From an uncultured Bacteroidales bacterium (lineage in GTDB: Bacteria > Bacteroidota > Bacteroidia > Bacteroidales > UBA932), in assembly GCA_902491795.1 (NCBI GenBank), contig CABUIX010000045.1, positions 1 through 16,783 on the forward strand: a DNA stretch of 16,783 bases, given 5' to 3'. The notes beneath the pieces are model-generated. The model was not told the origin of the DNA and did not search any database. It was given only the letters and a program-made list of their open reading frames with translations. This document shows positions 15,774 through 16,783 of the stretch, piece after piece. The translations under genes were made by a program, and so were the position numbers. Position 1 is the stretch's first letter, and every line of letters begins with the position of its first letter.

Positions 15774-16783
15774 CTAAAGCTGAGGACCTGCAGCGACGAG
15801 AGCCTTGCCAGCTTCGTTGTCTTCGTATTTGTGGAAGTTCTTGATGAAGCGTCCGGCAAGATCCTTGGCCTTCTCTTCCCATACAGAAGGATCTGAGTAG
15901 GTGTCACGTGGATCAAGAATTCCGGTGTCGACTCCTTCGAGAACTGTAGGAACTTCGAAGTTGAAGTAAGGGATGGTCTTGGTCGGAGCCTTGTCGATTG
16001 ATCCGTTGAGGATTGCGTCGATGATTCCGCGGGTGTCACGTATTGAGATACGCTTGCCGGTTCCGTTCCATCCGGTGTTCACGAGGTATGCCTTGGCGCC
16101 GCTCTGCTCCATTCTCTTCACGAGTTCCTCAGCGTACTTTGTAGGATGCAGCTCGAGGAATGCCTGTCCGAAGCAAGCTGAGAATGTAGGAGTAGGCTCG
16201 GTGATTCCGCGCTCTGTACCTGCCAGCTTTGCTGTGAAGCCTGAGAGGAAGTAGTACTTGGTCTGCTCAGGGGTCAGGATTGATACGGGAGGAAGAACTC
16301 CGAATGCATCGGCAGAAAGGAAGATGACCTTCTTTGCTGCAGGACCCTGTGATGCAGGACGCACGATCTTGTTGATGTGGTAGATCGGGTAAGATACACG
16401 GGTGTTCTCGGTAACGCTCTTGTCGCAGAAGTCGATCTTGCCGTCCTTGTCGACGGTGACGTTCTCGAGGAGGGCGTCGCGGCGGATTGCGTTGTAGATG
16501 TCGGGTTCAGACTCCTTGTCGAGGTTGATGACCTTTGCATAGCAGCCGCCTTCGAAGTTGAACACTCCCTCGTCGTCCCAGCCGTGCTCGTCGTCACCGA
16601 TAAGCAGACGCTTGGGGTCGGTTGAAAGGGTGGTCTTGCCGGTTCCTGAGAGACCGAAGAAGATTGCGGTGTTCTCGCCGTTGAGGTCGGTGTTGGCTGA
16701 GCAGTGCATTGAAGCGATGCCCTTGAGAGGAAGGTAGTAGTTCATCATTGAGAACATACCCTTCTTCATCTCTCCGCCGTACC
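15774..16783 (-). CDS. pckA: Phosphoenolpyruvate carboxykinase (ATP), C-terminal part (5' end outside window)
   Basis: The enzyme interconverts oxaloacetate + ATP and phosphoenolpyruvate + CO2 + ADP in the cytoplasm. In gut Bacteroidales it is thought to run mainly in the carboxylating direction on the way to succinate. The frame is open to the window edge (YGGEMKKGM precedes the ATG at 16769), so that ATG is internal. About 335 residues remain of the roughly 535 usual for the ATP-type family. Hallmarks are the P-loop FFGLSGTGKTTLSTDP, the metal-binding LIGDDEHGWDDEGVFNFEGG, SADAFGVLPPVS, and the adenine-site region GKRISIRDTRGIIDAILNG. The C-terminus is complete, ending at a TAG stop. It is a housekeeping gene that converges on the HTCS gene and shows no functional link to the PUL. 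Confidence 0.97.
   Translation of the reverse strand, partial: YGGEMKKGMFSMMNYYLPLKGIASMHCSANTDLNGENTAIFFGLSGTGKTTLSTDPKRLLIGDDEHGWDDEGVFNFEGGCYAKVINLDKESEPDIYNAIRRDALLENVTVDKDGKIDFCDKSVTENTRVSYPIYHINKIVRPASQGPAAKKVIFLSADAFGVLPPVSILTPEQTKYYFLSGFTAKLAGTERGITEPTPTFSACFGQAFLELHPTKYAEELVKRMEQSGAKAYLVNTGWNGTGKRISIRDTRGIIDAILNGSIDKAPTKTIPYFNFEVPTVLEGVDTGILDPRDTYSDPSVWEEKAKDLAGRFIKNFHKYEDNEAGKALVAAGPQL

Overview
The window reads as a stretch of Bacteroidales (Bacteroidota) chromosome. The evidence is a complete polysaccharide utilization locus (PUL) with a SusC-type TonB-dependent transporter, a SusD-type lipoprotein, a SusE/F-type lipoprotein, and a hybrid two-component regulator (HTCS). There is also a Bacteroidota-type -7 promoter box and a housekeeping ATP-dependent PEP carboxykinase. 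The genus cannot be fixed from the sequence; base composition ranges from about 40% to 65% GC between genes.

Layout. Bases 1-1286 (+) hold the C-terminal half of a secreted-type GH2 glycosidase whose start lies before the window. Bases 1287-2021 are a 735-bp intergenic stretch between convergent genes, dense in repeats: two homologous palindromic elements of about 157 bp (centres 1537 and 1872) flanking a 22-bp tandem repeat, then a strong terminator. Bases 2022-11652 (-) form one apparent operon read from right to left: susC, susD, susE-like, GH2, CE1-type esterase. Bases 11653-11825 are the divergent control region. Bases 11826-15692 (+) encode the HTCS regulator. After a terminator, the 3' two-thirds of pckA (-) runs off the right edge.

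How the genes fit together (inference from PUL biology). The HTCS periplasmic propeller senses an oligosaccharide. Its cytoplasmic AraC-type domain then activates the divergent susC operon. SusD and the SusE-like lipoprotein capture glycan at the cell surface and SusC imports it. The esterase removes acyl groups, and the GH2 enzyme or enzymes cleave exo-linked sugars. No endo-acting hydrolase is visible here, so the backbone enzyme is elsewhere, or lies to the left with the partial GH2. The substrate cannot be named from sequence alone.

The most unusual signal is not a gene. It is the pair of intergenic palindromes, each carrying four copies of a 10-bp box at identical spacing (46/27/46 bp between starts). 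The box sequence differs between the two elements but is shared by the copies within each element.
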